Source of the DNA: Pseudomonas fluorescens | GTDB taxonomy: Bacteria; Pseudomonadota; Gammaproteobacteria; Pseudomonadales; Pseudomonadaceae | Direction of reading: 5' to 3' | Assembly (NCBI RefSeq): GCF_900215245.1 | Contig: NZ_LT907842.1 | Coordinates: 2,480,001-2,544,000, forward strand | Length of the DNA stretch: 64,000 bases | In this document: piece by piece, positions 9,275 through 18,982 of the stretch | How positions within the stretch are numbered: position 1 is the first letter of the stretch | How the letters are laid out: each line of letters begins with the position of its first letter | The notes under the pieces: model-generated | What the model saw: only the letters and a program-made list of their open reading frames with translations | Told to the model about the DNA's origin: nothing | Database searches by the model: none | Translations under genes and position numbers: made by a program

Positions 9275-11595
9275 CGTTTCTTCAACTGCTTGGCATTGGC
9301 GAACAGCGACGCCATGGCGTTGTTGCTCGGCGCGGCCGTGGCGGTTTCCTTGCGCGGTGCGTTGTGCTGCGACTGGCGCGGCGCCGAGCCAGGGCGTGCA
9401 CCACGGGCTCCGTCGATTTTCTCGCCGGGGGTGTCGCTCATGCGCATCGACAGGCCGACGCGTTTGCGTGGGATATCGACTTCCATGACCTTGACCTTCA
9501 CCACGTCACCGGCTTTCACCGCTTCACGAGGGTCCTTGATGAACTTCTCCGAAAGCGCGGAGATATGCACCAAACCGTCCTGATGCACGCCGATGTCCAC
9601 AAAGGCACCGAAGTTGGTCACGTTGGTCACCACACCTTCGAGGATCATGCCCAGTTGCAAGTCCTTGAGGTCTTCGACACCGTCCTGGAACTCGGCCGTC
9701 TTGAACTCGGGACGCGGGTCACGGCCCGGTTTTTCCAGCTCTTGCAGGATGTCGGTGATGGTCGGCACACCGAAGGTTTCGTCGGTGTACTTCTTCGGGT
9801 CCAGGCGCTTGAGGAACGCAGCGTCGCCGATCAGCGAGCGGATGTCGCGGTCGGTCTCGGCGGCAATACGTTGCACCAGCGGGTAGGCTTCCGGGTGAAC
9901 CGCGGAGGCATCCAGCGGGTTATCACCGTTCATTACACGCAGGAAGCCTGCGGCCTGCTCGAAGGTTTTTTCGCCCAGGCGTGCGACTTTTTTCAGTGCC
10001 GCACGGGTTTTGAACGCGCCATTCTCGTCGCGGTGGGTGACGATGTTCTGCGCCAGGGTGGCGTTAAGGCCGGAGATGCGCGCCAGCAGCGCCACGGAGG
10101 CAGTGTTCACGTCCACGCCCACGGCGTTTACGCAGTCTTCCACCACCGCATCCAGGCCGCGTGCCAGTTTCAACTGCGACACGTCGTGCTGGTACTGGCC
10201 GACACCGATGGATTTAGGGTCGATTTTCACCAATTCGGCCAACGGGTCTTGCAGGCGGCGAGCAATGGAGACCGCGCCACGGATCGACACGTCGAGGTCC
10301 GGGAATTCCTTGGAGGCCAGTTCCGAGGCCGAGTACACCGAAGCACCGGCCTCGGAGACCATGACTTTGGTCATCTTCATGGCTGGGTATTTTTTGATCA
10401 GCTCGGCGGCCAACTTGTCGGTTTCACGGCTGGCGGTGCCGTTGCCGATGGCGATCAGGTCCACGGCGTGCTTGGCGCACAGCGCGGCGAGGATCGCCAG
10501 GGTCTGGTCCCACTTGTTGTGCGGCACATGCGGGTACACGGTGGCGTGGTCCAGCAGCTTGCCTGTGGAGTCGACCACGGCAACCTTGCAACCGGTACGC
10601 AGGCCTGGGTCGAGGCCCAGTGTGGCGCGCGGGCCGGCCGGCGCGGCCAGCAGCAGGTCGTGCAGGTTGTGGGCGAACACGTTGATCGCTTCGGTTTCGG
10701 CGCCGTCGCGCAGTTCGCCGAGCAGGTCGGTTTCCAGGTGAGTGTAGAGCTTGACCTTCCAGGTCCAGCGCACGACTTCACTGAGCCACTTGTCCGCAGG
10801 ACGGTTTTGATTCTGGATGCCGAATTGTTGACCGATCATGCCTTCGCACGGGTGCATGGTGCCCGGCAGCTCGTCGCCGACTTTCAGCGCGGAGCTGAGA
10901 ATGCCTTCGTTGCGACCTCGGAAAATCGCGAGTGCGCGGTGGGATGGCATACTTTTCAGCGGTTCATCGTGTTCGAAGTAATCGCGGAACTTGGCGCCTT
11001 CTTCCTCTTTGCCGGCGATGACGCGGGCGCTGAGGATGGCTTCCTGCTTGAGGTAGGCGCGCAGTTTTTCCAACAGGCTGGCGTTTTCGGCGAAACGCTC
11101 CATCAAAATATACTTGGCGCCTTCGAGGGCGGCCTTGACGTCGGCGACGCCTTTTTCGGCGTCGATAAAGCGCGCGGCTTCAGTTTCCGGGGTCAGCGAC
11201 GGGTCATTGAACAGGCCGTCAGCCAGGTCGCCCAGGCCGGCTTCCAGGGCGATCTGGCCCTTGGTGCGGCGTTTCTGTTTGTACGGCAGGTAAAGGTCTT
11301 CGAGGCGGGTCTTGGTGTCGGCGAGCTTGATGTCGCGCTCCAATTGCGGCGTCAACTTGCCCTGCTCCTCGATGCTGGCGAGGATGCTGATGCGCCGTTC
11401 GTCGAGTTCTCGCAGGTAGCGCAGGCGCTCTTCCAGGTGACGCAACTGGGTGTCGTCGAGGCTGCCGGTCACTTCTTTACGGTAACGGGCGATGAAAGGC
11501 ACCGTGGAGCCTTCATCCAGTAGAGCGACGGCCGCTTCGACCTGTTGTGGGCGTACACCGAGTTCCTCGGCAATGCGGCTGTTGATGCTGTCCAT
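9271..11595 (-). CDS. tex: Transcription accessory protein Tex
   Basis: 774-residue Tex protein, a nucleic-acid-binding factor linked to transcription and RNA processing. The order of parts fits the family: N-terminal helical region, YqgF/RNase H-like domain ([18 protein letters not shown] near 330), helix-hairpin-helix repeats in the middle, and a C-terminal S1 domain (about 650-725; [25 protein letters not shown]). The low-complexity basic tail ends in KQLKKR. It is the first gene of a two-gene unit with the PaaI thioesterase. A large open frame on the opposite strand is a codon-bias shadow. Confidence 0.95.
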   Translation of the reverse strand: MDSINSRIAEELGVRPQQVEAAVALLDEGSTVPFIARYRKEVTGSLDDTQLRHLEERLRYLRELDERRISILASIEEQGKLTPQLERDIKLADTKTRLEDLYLPYKQKRRTKGQIALEAGLGDLADGLFNDPSLTPETEAARFIDAEKGVADVKAALEGAKYILMERFAENASLLEKLRAYLKQEAILSARVIAGKEEEGAKFRDYFEHDEPLKSMPSHRALAIFRGRNEGILSSALKVGDELPGTMHPCEGMIGQQFGIQNQNRPADKWLSEVVRWTWKVKLYTHLETDLLGELRDGAETEAINVFAHNLHDLLLAAPAGPRATLGLDPGLRTGCKVAVVDSTGKLLDHATVYPHVPHNKWDQTLAILAALCAKHAVDLIAIGNGTASRETDKLAAELIKKYPAMKMTKVMVSEAGASVYSASELASKEFPDLDVSIRGAVSIARRLQDPLAELVKIDPKSIGVGQYQHDVSQLKLARGLDAVVEDCVNAVGVDVNTASVALLARISGLNATLAQNIVTHRDENGAFKTRAALKKVARLGEKTFEQAAGFLRVMNGDNPLDASAVHPEAYPLVQRIAAETDRDIRSLIGDAAFLKRLDPKKYTDETFGVPTITDILQELEKPGRDPRPEFKTAEFQDGVEDLKDLQLGMILEGVVTNVTNFGAFVDIGVHQDGLVHISALSEKFIKDPREAVKAGDVVKVKVMEVDIPRKRVGLSMRMSDTPGEKIDGARGARPGSAPRQSQHNAPRKETATAAPSNNAMASLFANAKQLKKR

Positions 11596-11951
11596 AAAAC
11601 CACCTGAAATTCTGAAAGCAGCTCGCAGGCCCGGAAAACAAGGCGTTGCGAGGCTGGTTGAGCGGCGCTATCGGCGCCGCTGCCTGGGTCGATAGGCTGC
11701 CTATTGACCCGCGAAATCGGGAAATTGCTGCCCGCCGCTGAAAAAACTGCTGAGGCAGTAAACAGTAAAGTCTGACAGTGCCCTGCACGAAGGCGCCGCA
11801 TTATAACCAGCGTTCTGCCCTTGGGGGGTACTGCACCGGTGGTTGTAGGACGCGGGTTCGCTGGCGGTGGAGGAAAAATCTGCTAACAATGCACACGGTG
11901 CGTATAACGGCAGCTACGCCATAATGCGCGCCGAGATAAGAGGAGCATCTA
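11596..11951. promoter_or_regulatory. Divergent tex / ompR intergenic region with two hairpins
   Basis: No gene is seen in this 356-bp gap. It holds two neighbouring strong inverted repeats: GCGGCGC/GCGCCGC (11662-11680) and a GGGTC..GACCC stem (11686-11710). On the tex strand these could form in the mRNA leader. Near ompR, TATAAC (around 11904) is a possible -10 element and an AAGAGGAG ribosome site precedes the ompR ATG. Confidence 0.45.
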
Positions 11952-12692
11952 ATGAGCAGCACTGCACAAACTGCTGAAGGCGAAAAAATTCTCATCGTTG
12001 ATGACGATCCGGGGCTGAGCAGCCTGCTGGAGCGTTTTTTCAACTCCAAGGGCTACCGTGCACGCGCGGTGCCGAACACCGAGCAGATGGACCGCCTGTT
12101 GGGGCGCGAAGTCTTCAATCTGGTCGTGCTCGACCTGATGTTGCCCGGCGAAGACGGCCTCACCGCCTGCAAGCGCCTGCGCGGTGCGAACAACCAGATT
12201 CCAATCATCATGCTCACCGCCAAGGGCGATGAGCTGAGCCGCATCAAGGGCCTCGAACTGGGCGCTGATGACTACCTGGCCAAGCCGTTCAACCCTGATG
12301 AGTTGATGGCCCGGGTCAAAGCCGTACTCCGTCGCCAGGCAGCTCCGGTTCCTGGTGCGCCGGGCAGCGAAGACGAAAGCGTCACCTTTGGCGACTACGA
12401 ACTGTCGCTGGCGACGCGTGAGCTCAAGCGTGGCGAAGAAGTGCACATGCTCACCACCGGTGAATTCGCTGTGCTCAAGGCCCTGGTGATGAATGCTCGC
12501 CAGCCGCTGACCCGCGACAAGCTGATGAACCTGGCCCGTGGCCGTGAGTGGGACGCCCTGGAGCGCTCCATCGACGTGCAGATCTCCCGTCTGCGCCGGA
12601 TGATCGAGCCGGACCCGTCCAAGCCACGGTATATCCAGACGGTGTGGGGCGTGGGTTATGTGTTTGTGCCGGATGGCACTGCAACCAAGTGA
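11952..12692 (+). CDS. ompR: Two-component response regulator OmpR
   Basis: 246-residue response regulator. The receiver domain has the acidic pocket (DDD at 17-19), the phosphoacceptor Asp61 (LVVLDLMLPGEDG) and the conserved Lys of LAKPFNPDELMARV. The C-terminal winged-helix DNA-binding domain (about 135-240) ends VWGVGYVFVPDG. OmpR controls envelope and osmotic-response genes on phosphorylation by EnvZ. The kinase gene follows 117 bp downstream in the same direction. The 12693-12809 spacer has no clear terminator, so co-transcription is likely. Confidence 0.95.
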   Translation: MSSTAQTAEGEKILIVDDDPGLSSLLERFFNSKGYRARAVPNTEQMDRLLGREVFNLVVLDLMLPGEDGLTACKRLRGANNQIPIIMLTAKGDELSRIKGLELGADDYLAKPFNPDELMARVKAVLRRQAAPVPGAPGSEDESVTFGDYELSLATRELKRGEEVHMLTTGEFAVLKALVMNARQPLTRDKLMNLARGREWDALERSIDVQISRLRRMIEPDPSKPRYIQTVWGVGYVFVPDGTATK

Positions 12693-12809
12693 CCGATGAT
12701 TTGCAGGGGCGGGCATCCTGGCGTTTGACTCCATGAGGGTCGACGGGATGCCCGGCGTCTGCAATTCTGCGAGCGCCGCTCGTTCTTGCAAGGTGTCTAG
12801 CTGTCTCCT

Positions 12810-14123
12810 ATGAAAACCCCGCTGTGGTTCCCACAAAGTTTCTTCTCCCGCACCCTTTGGCTGGTGCTGATCGTCGTTCTGTTTTCCAAGGCACTGACGC
12901 TGGTTTATCTGTTGATGAACGAAGACGTGCTGGTCGATCGACAATACAGCCACGGTGTTGCCCTGACACTGCGTGCCTATTGGGCTGCCGACCCCGAAAA
13001 CCGCGAGAAGATCGCCAAGGCCGCCACCCTGGTTCGCGTCGCCGGAGCCGGTGTGCCGGAAGGCGAGCAGCATTGGCCCTACAGTGAGATTTACCAACGC
13101 CAGATGCAGGCCGAACTGGGTGAAGACACCGAAGTGCGGTTGCGTATGCATGTGTCACCGGCGTTATGGGTGCGCGCGCCAAGCCTGGGGCAGGATTGGC
13201 TGAAAGTGCCGCTGTACCCGCATCCATTGCGAGGGCAGAAGATCTGGAACGTGCTGGGTTGGTTCCTGGCGATCGGCTTGCTTTCAACGGCGTCCGCGTG
13301 GATTTTCGTGCGCCAGCTTAACCAACCCCTCAAACGCCTGGTATTTGCCGCTCGCCAACTGGGACAAGGGCGCAGCGTGCGCCTGCCGATCAGCGACACG
13401 CCCAGTGAGATGACCGAGGTGTACGGCGCGTTCAATCAGATGGCCGAAGATGTCGAACAGGCCGGGCGCGAACGCGAGCTGATGCTGGCGGGCGTGTCAC
13501 ATGACCTGCGCACACCGCTGACGCGCTTGCGCCTGTCCCTGGAATTGATGGGCAATCATTCCGACCTGACCGATGACATGGTGCGCGATATCGAGGACAT
13601 GGACGCGATTCTTGACCAGTTCCTCGCGTTTATCCGCGATGGCCGTGATGAAGTGGTGGAAGAAGTCGACCTGACGGAACTGGTGCGTGAAGTGGTGGCG
13701 CCCTACAACCAGAACGGTGAGCAGGTGCGCATGCGCCTGGAGCCGATCCAGCCGTTTGCGCTGCGTCGCATTTCAATGAAGCGTCTGCTGAACAACTTGA
13801 TCGGCAACGCTTTGCATCACGCCGGTTCGGGTGTCGAAGTGGCCGCGTATGTGTCCGGCGACAGCACCGCGCCTTATGTGGTGTTGAGTGTGATGGACCG
13901 AGGTACGGGGATCGACCCAGCGGAACTGGAAGGTATTTTCAACCCGTTCACCCGTGGCGACCGTGCCCGGGGTGGTAAAGGTACGGGGTTGGGGTTGGCG
14001 ATTGTGCGTCGAATTGCTTCGATGCACGGCGGCAATGTTGAACTGCGCAACCGGGAAGAGGGTGGCCTGGAGGCGCGGGTGCGGTTGCCGCTTGGCCTGA
14101 TGCTGCCAAGAGACGCGGTCTGA
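12810..14123 (+). CDS. envZ: Sensor histidine kinase EnvZ
   Basis: 437-residue inner-membrane sensor kinase partner of OmpR. TM1 is at about 14-36, the periplasmic domain at 37-147 and TM2 at 148-168, followed by a HAMP linker. The DHp helix carries phosphoacceptor His231 (GVSHDLRTPLTRLRL). The ATPase part contains the N box (LLNNLIGNALHH), the G1 box (MDRGTGID) and the GGKGTGLGLAIVRRI box. It autophosphorylates and transfers phosphate to OmpR in response to envelope or osmotic cues. Confidence 0.94.
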   Translation: MKTPLWFPQSFFSRTLWLVLIVVLFSKALTLVYLLMNEDVLVDRQYSHGVALTLRAYWAADPENREKIAKAATLVRVAGAGVPEGEQHWPYSEIYQRQMQAELGEDTEVRLRMHVSPALWVRAPSLGQDWLKVPLYPHPLRGQKIWNVLGWFLAIGLLSTASAWIFVRQLNQPLKRLVFAARQLGQGRSVRLPISDTPSEMTEVYGAFNQMAEDVEQAGRERELMLAGVSHDLRTPLTRLRLSLELMGNHSDLTDDMVRDIEDMDAILDQFLAFIRDGRDEVVEEVDLTELVREVVAPYNQNGEQVRMRLEPIQPFALRRISMKRLLNNLIGNALHHAGSGVEVAAYVSGDSTAPYVVLSVMDRGTGIDPAELEGIFNPFTRGDRARGGKGTGLGLAIVRRIASMHGGNVELRNREEGGLEARVRLPLGLMLPRDAV

Positions 14124-14142
14124 CAAACAACTCGAATCAAAT

Positions 14143-14176
14143 GTGGGAGCAGGCACGCCAGCTCCCACCTTGTTTT
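14143..14176 (+). terminator. REP-like hairpin terminator after envZ
   Basis: GTGGGAGC (14143-14150) pairs with GCTCCCAC (14161-14168) and is followed by a CTTGTTTTT tail. The arms match half a REP element, so a REP-derived palindrome seems to serve as the ompR-envZ terminator. Confidence 0.6.
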
Positions 14177-14202
14177 TAACGCCTGCCAAAGTTTGCTGCG
14201 TA

Positions 14203-15108
14203 TCAGCCCTTACCCTTGGTCCGCGTCATATTCGGGCCACCACTCTTCTCCAGATGCTGAATGATGATCCCCGCCACATCCTTTCCGGTGGTGGTCTCGA
14301 TCCCCTCCAGGCCCGGCGATGAATTCACTTCCATCACCAATGGCCCGTGGTTGGAGCGCAAGATATCCACGCCCGCTACGCTCAACCCCATCACCTTGGC
14401 TGCCCGCAGCGCAGTCATGCGTTCTTCCGGGGTGATCTTGATCAGGCTGGCACTGCCGCCACGGTGCAGGTTGGAACGGAATTCGCCTGGCTTGGCCTGG
14501 CGCTTCATCGCTGCAATCACCTTGTCGCCCACCACGAAGCAACGGATATCCGCACCGCCGGCTTCCTTGATGTATTCCTGGACCATGATGTTCTGTTTGA
14601 GGCCCATGAACGCCTCGATCACCGACTCGGCAGCAGTGGCGGTTTCGCACAGCACCACGCCGATGCCCTGGGTGCCTTCGAGCACCTTGATCACCAGCGG
14701 CGCACCGTTGACCATCTCGATCAGGTCGGGGATGTCATCGGGAGAGTGGGCAAAGCCGGTCACCGGCAGGCCGATGCCGCGACGCGACAGCAACTGCAGC
14801 GAGCGCAGCTTGTCCCGCGAGCGGGCGATGGCCACCGATTCATTGAGGGGAGACACCCCCATCATTTCGAACTGGCGCAACACCGCGCAGCCATAGAACG
14901 TCACCGACGCGCCGATCCGTGGGATCACCGCATCGAAACCTTCCAGTGGCTTGCCCCGGTAGTGGATCTGCGGCTTGTGGCTGGCAATGTTCATATAGGC
15001 GCGCAACGTGTCGATCACCACCATTTCATGGCCACGTTCGGTGCCGGCCTCGACCAGGCGGCGGGTGGAATACAGACGCGGGTTTCGCGACAGCACAGCA
15101 ATCTTCAT
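14203..15108 (-). CDS. rimK: Ribosomal protein S6 glutamate ligase RimK
   Basis: 301-residue ATP-grasp ligase that adds glutamate residues to the C-terminus of ribosomal protein S6. The ATP-grasp core shows as [44 protein letters not shown] and [25 protein letters not shown], which gives the metal-binding Glu/Asn. It is the last gene of rimA-rimB-rimK, and its ATG overlaps the rimB stop. In Pseudomonas this system is known to tune ribosome composition and respond to cyclic-di-GMP. Confidence 0.95.
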   Translation of the reverse strand: MKIAVLSRNPRLYSTRRLVEAGTERGHEMVVIDTLRAYMNIASHKPQIHYRGKPLEGFDAVIPRIGASVTFYGCAVLRQFEMMGVSPLNESVAIARSRDKLRSLQLLSRRGIGLPVTGFAHSPDDIPDLIEMVNGAPLVIKVLEGTQGIGVVLCETATAAESVIEAFMGLKQNIMVQEYIKEAGGADIRCFVVGDKVIAAMKRQAKPGEFRSNLHRGGSASLIKITPEERMTALRAAKVMGLSVAGVDILRSNHGPLVMEVNSSPGLEGIETTTGKDVAGIIIQHLEKSGGPNMTRTKGKG

Positions 15109-15587
15109 GCAGCACCTGGGGCAGAAATAGTAGAGACCGGGAACACCGGCTTGTCTTGAACGTACTTGACGCCGGGGTTGACCACCAACTGGCCGTCAAT
15201 CAGCGCCTTGGAGCCCAGCAGCAGGCGGTAACGCATGGCCTTGCGGCAGGCGAGGGTAAACTCCACCCGCCACACCCGGTCACCCATCGCCAGGGTGGTG
15301 CTGATCACATAGCGCACCTGTGCGTGGCCGTTGGAGCTCTTGATGGTTTTCATCGTCACCAGCGGCGCCTCGCAACGACGGTGACGCAATTGCACCACGC
15401 TGCCCAAGTGCGCGGTAAAGCGCACCCACTTCTCTCCGTCGCGCTCAAACGGCTCGATATCGGTAGCGTGCAGGCTCGAGGTGCTGGCACCGGTATCGAT
15501 CTTCGCGCGCAGGCCAGCCACTCCCAAGTCGGGAAGCGCCACCCACTCACGCAGACCAACAACGGTCAAATGGTCAAATGTCTTCAA
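15105..15587 (-). CDS. rimB: RimB, retropepsin-like ATP-dependent zinc protease family
   Basis: 160-residue protein of the RimB family (retropepsin-like, often annotated as ATP-dependent zinc protease). The aspartic-protease-like [16 protein letters not shown] motif is near residues 27-42. In the Pseudomonas Rim system RimB modulates RimK activity and trims glutamate tails. It lies 13 bp after rimA and overlaps rimK (ATGA), so the three are translationally linked. Confidence 0.88.
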   Translation of the reverse strand: MKTFDHLTVVGLREWVALPDLGVAGLRAKIDTGASTSSLHATDIEPFERDGEKWVRFTAHLGSVVQLRHRRCEAPLVTMKTIKSSNGHAQVRYVISTTLAMGDRVWRVEFTLACRKAMRYRLLLGSKALIDGQLVVNPGVKYVQDKPVFPVSTISAPGAA

Positions 15588-15600
15588 TATGGGTAACCGG

Positions 15601-16380
15601 TCAGTTCGCCCAGGCCTTGGGTGAAACCTCGGCCAGGGCTTTGAATGCAGGCTTGGCGAACCAATAACCCTGCATCAGAAATATTCCGCAGTCGGACAGA
15701 AAGTCACGCTCGCCGGCACTTTCGATGCCTTCGGCAATGACAGTAACGCCCAACTGCTCACAGATTGTGACAATCCCCTGGACGATTACCTGGCGGACAC
15801 GATCCTGGTCGACATCGCGAATCAGCGCCATGTCGAGTTTGATCAAGTCAGGTTGGAAATCAGCCAGCAGGTTCAGCCCCGAATAGCCCGCACCGAAATC
15901 GTCGATGGCGGTCTTGAAGCCGAATTCGCGGTATTCACGCAGAATATTGGTCAAATGGCGATAGTTATCTACGTGCTCGCTTTCGAGTGTTTCGAAAATC
16001 AGCTGATTCAGCGGAAAGTTATGCGCGCGGGCCGCCTCAAGGGTGCTGCGAATACACAGCTCCGGTCGGTAAACGGCATTGGGCATGAAATTGATCGAAA
16101 GATGGGTTTGCATGCCCAGGGCGGAGGCGCCGGCAATCGCCTGGGTGCGGCAGCGTTGGTCGAAGCGATAACGGTTGTTTTTGTTGACCTGACTCAGCAC
16201 TGACAACGCCCCTTCCCCGTTGGGGCCTCGCACTAAGGCTTCATGGGCGAAGATCGAATGGTCCCGAAGGTCTACGATAGGCTGATAGGCGAACGAAAAA
16301 TCAAAACCCAGGGGTTCGCTTTGCTGGCAGCCCACGCAAGTCTGGTTGGGCGAGGTGAGTGAAGCAGGAAAATCGGTCAC
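15601..16380 (-). CDS. rimA: RimA, EAL-domain cyclic-di-GMP phosphodiesterase
   Basis: 259-residue stand-alone EAL protein that degrades cyclic-di-GMP and acts on RimK. Catalytic positions look complete: the EAL motif in HEALVRG, the Asn in SINFMP, FETLESE, the DDFGAGYSG loop, the Lys of LIKLDMALI, and AEGIESAGE. A short N-terminal stretch carries a CVGC pair of unknown role. The start is a GTG preceded by a GAGG ribosome site. As first gene of rimABK it links second-messenger level to S6 glutamylation. Confidence 0.92.
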   Translation of the reverse strand: MTDFPASLTSPNQTCVGCQQSEPLGFDFSFAYQPIVDLRDHSIFAHEALVRGPNGEGALSVLSQVNKNNRYRFDQRCRTQAIAGASALGMQTHLSINFMPNAVYRPELCIRSTLEAARAHNFPLNQLIFETLESEHVDNYRHLTNILREYREFGFKTAIDDFGAGYSGLNLLADFQPDLIKLDMALIRDVDQDRVRQVIVQGIVTICEQLGVTVIAEGIESAGERDFLSDCGIFLMQGYWFAKPAFKALAEVSPKAWAN

Positions 16381-16497
16381 GGCGTATCCTCGCGAAAACA
16401 GGGTGGGTGCCTGGCGTATCTTAGGTGAGCGTTGGGGTTTATGCGTCGAAGCACTTCAACGGTAAAGTTGCGACATTTTTCAAAGCGAGGAATTCAA

Positions 16498-16905
16498 GTG
16501 GCTCAAAAGCAGGAAGAGGAAGAAAAGGTCCGTTTGGACAAGTGGCTGTGGGCAGCGCGTTTCTTTAAAACCCGTGCCTTGGCCAAGGCCGCCATTGAGA
16601 GTGGCAAGGTGCACCATCGCGGTGAGCGCTGCAAGCCGGGCAAGGAACCGCGCGTCGGTGATGAACTGCAGATTCGTGCGGGGTTTGATGAAAAGACCGT
16701 CGTCGTGCAGGCCCTGTCCGTGGTGCGCCGTGGGGCACCCGAAGCGCAGGCGCTTTACACGGAGACCGAAGCCAGCATTGCCAAGCGCGAAAACGCCGCG
16801 GCCATGCGCAAGGCCGGAGCGACCGGCATGACCACCGATGGCAAACCGAGCAAGAAGCAACGTCGCGATTTGTTCAAGTTTCGCGGCAGCGGCAATGATG
16901 ATTGA
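16498..16905 (+). CDS. hslR: Ribosome-associated heat shock protein Hsp15
   Basis: 135-residue S4-domain RNA-binding protein that in E. coli binds stalled 50S subunits carrying nascent chains and helps recycle them after heat shock. The S4 domain spans residues 11-60 (VRLDKWLWAARFFKTR, then the basic GERCKPGKEPRVGD segment), followed by a Lys/Arg-rich tail. The start is a GTG at 16498 with GAGGA about seven bases upstream; an upstream in-frame start at 16432 would add an unrelated leader. Divergent from rimA. Confidence 0.9.
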   Translation: MAQKQEEEEKVRLDKWLWAARFFKTRALAKAAIESGKVHHRGERCKPGKEPRVGDELQIRAGFDEKTVVVQALSVVRRGAPEAQALYTETEASIAKRENAAAMRKAGATGMTTDGKPSKKQRRDLFKFRGSGNDD

Positions 16906-16993
16906 TTGCGAATCTCCAGCAACATGGCGATCAACTGCGCGCGCTGACTCTCCGCTATCGCGGACAAGCCAGCGCCCACCTGAATCGACTGCT

Positions 16994-17797
16994 TCAAGCG
17001 GCTGTGCGTATGACGCTCAATCGCCCGACCACTGGCAGCTTGCCCAGTAAGCCGAAGACCGGCGCCGTCAGCCGCAACAAAGCCCCCGACACCTTCGCAG
17101 CAAACGGCGTGTAATACCCCCAGCCCAGCGCCAACAACGCCAGCAGCATGCCGCCGATGTAATCGTCCTGTCCCCAATGCGCGCCCGCCACCAATCGCGG
17201 CATCATGAACAACAGCGCCAGGCCCCAGATCACCAGCACCTGGCTGATGCGCTTGGCAAACACCGTCATGAACAGCCCCCAGATCAACAGCACTGAAGCA
17301 TGATCACCCGGGAAGCTCTGGCTGGAACGGTCCTTCAGCTCCCAGGTTTTCTCCAGCCCGGGGAAATAATCACTCATATGAATCGCGCCAGCGATCACCA
17401 TCGACGGGCTGCTGTGCTGCCAGCCCATCTGCGCCACCAGTTTGGAAAAGAGCATGCGGATAAACAGCAACAGCAGCAAAATGCCGAAAAAGCCAAAAAA
17501 CGCCTGGCGGACTTGAACGGCCTTGAACACCCAGTCGCCACGTATCAGTAGCATCAGCAAAATCACCCCGACGACCGCGTCAAATGGCCGCAAACTGGCC
17601 ACAGCCCACACATGCAACCACACTGGGTTGCTGGCCAGCGGGTCGTTGAACAGATGAAACAGCCATTCGTCGAATAGCACACACAGCATCTGGCCCGTGG
17701 GCCACAGCCAAAAAACCAGCAGCCCGATAGCGAGTAGATTGCAAAAGGCCCACCCCCCGAGGTTCCACTTGGCTTGGAACAAACCCGGATTGTTCAT
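16994..17797 (-). CDS. PAP2-superfamily membrane phosphatase
   Basis: 267-residue integral membrane protein with about six hydrophobic segments. PAP2 acid-phosphatase motifs are present in altered form: KDRSSQSF, PGDHAS in place of the usual PSGH, and RLVAGAHWGQDDYIGG with the catalytic His and Asp. Such enzymes dephosphorylate lipid phosphates such as phosphatidate, undecaprenyl pyrophosphate or lipid A-linked phosphate at the outer face of the inner membrane. Which one is acted on here cannot be told. It lies between hslR and hslO on the opposite strand. Confidence 0.82.
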   Translation of the reverse strand: MNNPGLFQAKWNLGGWAFCNLLAIGLLVFWLWPTGQMLCVLFDEWLFHLFNDPLASNPVWLHVWAVASLRPFDAVVGVILLMLLIRGDWVFKAVQVRQAFFGFFGILLLLLFIRMLFSKLVAQMGWQHSSPSMVIAGAIHMSDYFPGLEKTWELKDRSSQSFPGDHASVLLIWGLFMTVFAKRISQVLVIWGLALLFMMPRLVAGAHWGQDDYIGGMLLALLALGWGYYTPFAAKVSGALLRLTAPVFGLLGKLPVVGRLSVIRTAA

Positions 17798-17900
17798 AAA
17801 CTGTCCCCCACTGCTCTAGAAAACCGCACCAAAATGGTGCTAAAGCGTCTAATTCTATAAACCTTGTAATTAATTTGTCATCAATTCAGATACCAGACCT

Positions 17901-18803
17901 ATGACTGATCTACCGGATACCGACTTCACCCAACGCTTCATCTTCGACGAGAACGACGCCCGCGGCGAACTGGTCTCGCTGGAGCGCAGCTACGCCGAAG
18001 TCCTCGCCAAGCACCCCTATCCGGAGCCGGTCGCGCAACTGCTCGGGGAGTTGATGGCGGCGGCGTCGCTGCTGGTGGGCACCATGAAGTTCGACGGTTT
18101 GCTGATTCTGCAGGCGCGCTCCGAAGGCCCGGTGCCGATGCTGATGATCGAATGTTCCAGCGAGCGTGAGATCCGTGGCCTGGCCCGTTACGACGCCGAC
18201 TTGATCGCGCCGGACGCGACCCTGTCCGACCTGATGGCCAACGGCGTGCTGGCGATCACTGTTGACCCGACGGAAGGCCAGCGTTACCAGGGCATTGTCG
18301 ATCTCGACGGCGAGACCCTCTCGGACTGCTTCACCAACTATTTTGTGATGTCCCAGCAAGTCGGCACCAAGTTCTGGCTCAATGCCGACGGCAAGCGCGC
18401 CCGTGGCCTGTTGCTGCAGCAACTGCCGGCCGACCGCATCAAGGACGACGATGAACGCACCGACAGCTGGCGCAAGCTCACGGCCCTGGCCGGTACCCTG
18501 ACCGCTGAAGAGCTGCTGGGCCTGGACAACGAAACCATCCTGCACCGCCTCTATCACGAAGAGGCCGTGCGCCTGTTCGACGCACAGGGCCTGCGCTTCC
18601 GTTGCAGCTGTTCCCGTGAGCGCTCGGCCAATGCCTTGGTCAGTCTCGGCCTTGAAGATGCGCAGAATCTGGTGGTGGAGCACGGCGGCAATATTGAGAT
18701 CGACTGCCAGTTCTGCAACCAGCGCTACCTGTTCGATGCCGCCGATGTCGCCCAATTATTCGCTGGCGCAGGCATCGAGACCCCTTCTGACACCCGCCAC
18801 TAA
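17901..18803 (+). CDS. hslO: Redox-regulated chaperone Hsp33
   Basis: 300-residue cytoplasmic holdase activated by oxidative unfolding. The C-terminal zinc centre is complete: CxC (Cys235, Cys237) and CxxC (Cys269, Cys272). The N-terminal substrate-binding domain is full length. Together with nearby hslR it forms a heat/oxidative-stress pair, and pckA follows 180 bp downstream. The AT-rich 17798-17900 upstream region, with no other gene, probably holds its promoter. Confidence 0.95.
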   Translation: MTDLPDTDFTQRFIFDENDARGELVSLERSYAEVLAKHPYPEPVAQLLGELMAAASLLVGTMKFDGLLILQARSEGPVPMLMIECSSEREIRGLARYDADLIAPDATLSDLMANGVLAITVDPTEGQRYQGIVDLDGETLSDCFTNYFVMSQQVGTKFWLNADGKRARGLLLQQLPADRIKDDDERTDSWRKLTALAGTLTAEELLGLDNETILHRLYHEEAVRLFDAQGLRFRCSCSRERSANALVSLGLEDAQNLVVEHGGNIEIDCQFCNQRYLFDAADVAQLFAGAGIETPSDTRH

Positions 18804-18879
18804 AACGTTTAAGCACAGGTAAATCACCTGACAAACGCCGGAATAGCGCAGTTCTGACGGGAGGGCCCTACTTTTTTTG

Positions 18880-18982
18880 GGCTTTTCTGGCATAATCCGG
18901 CCCACTTTTTTCGCGGTAGTAGTGCGCAACTTTCTACTACAAAACGTTTGGAGCACTCGGCCATAGGCCGACGGGGAACCTC
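18880..18982 (+). promoter_or_regulatory. pckA leader with inverted repeat
   Basis: CATAAT near 18890 is a candidate -10 element. Downstream, GTAGTAG (18916-18922) and CTACTAC (18934-18940) make a perfect 7-bp inverted repeat around an 11-base loop, within the likely mRNA leader. It could be an operator or an RNA hairpin; neither is proven. Confidence 0.4.

Noticed and set aside
9364..11523. 719-codon frame opposite tex
   Set aside because: Shadow of tex codon bias; Tex is full length with known domains on the other strand.
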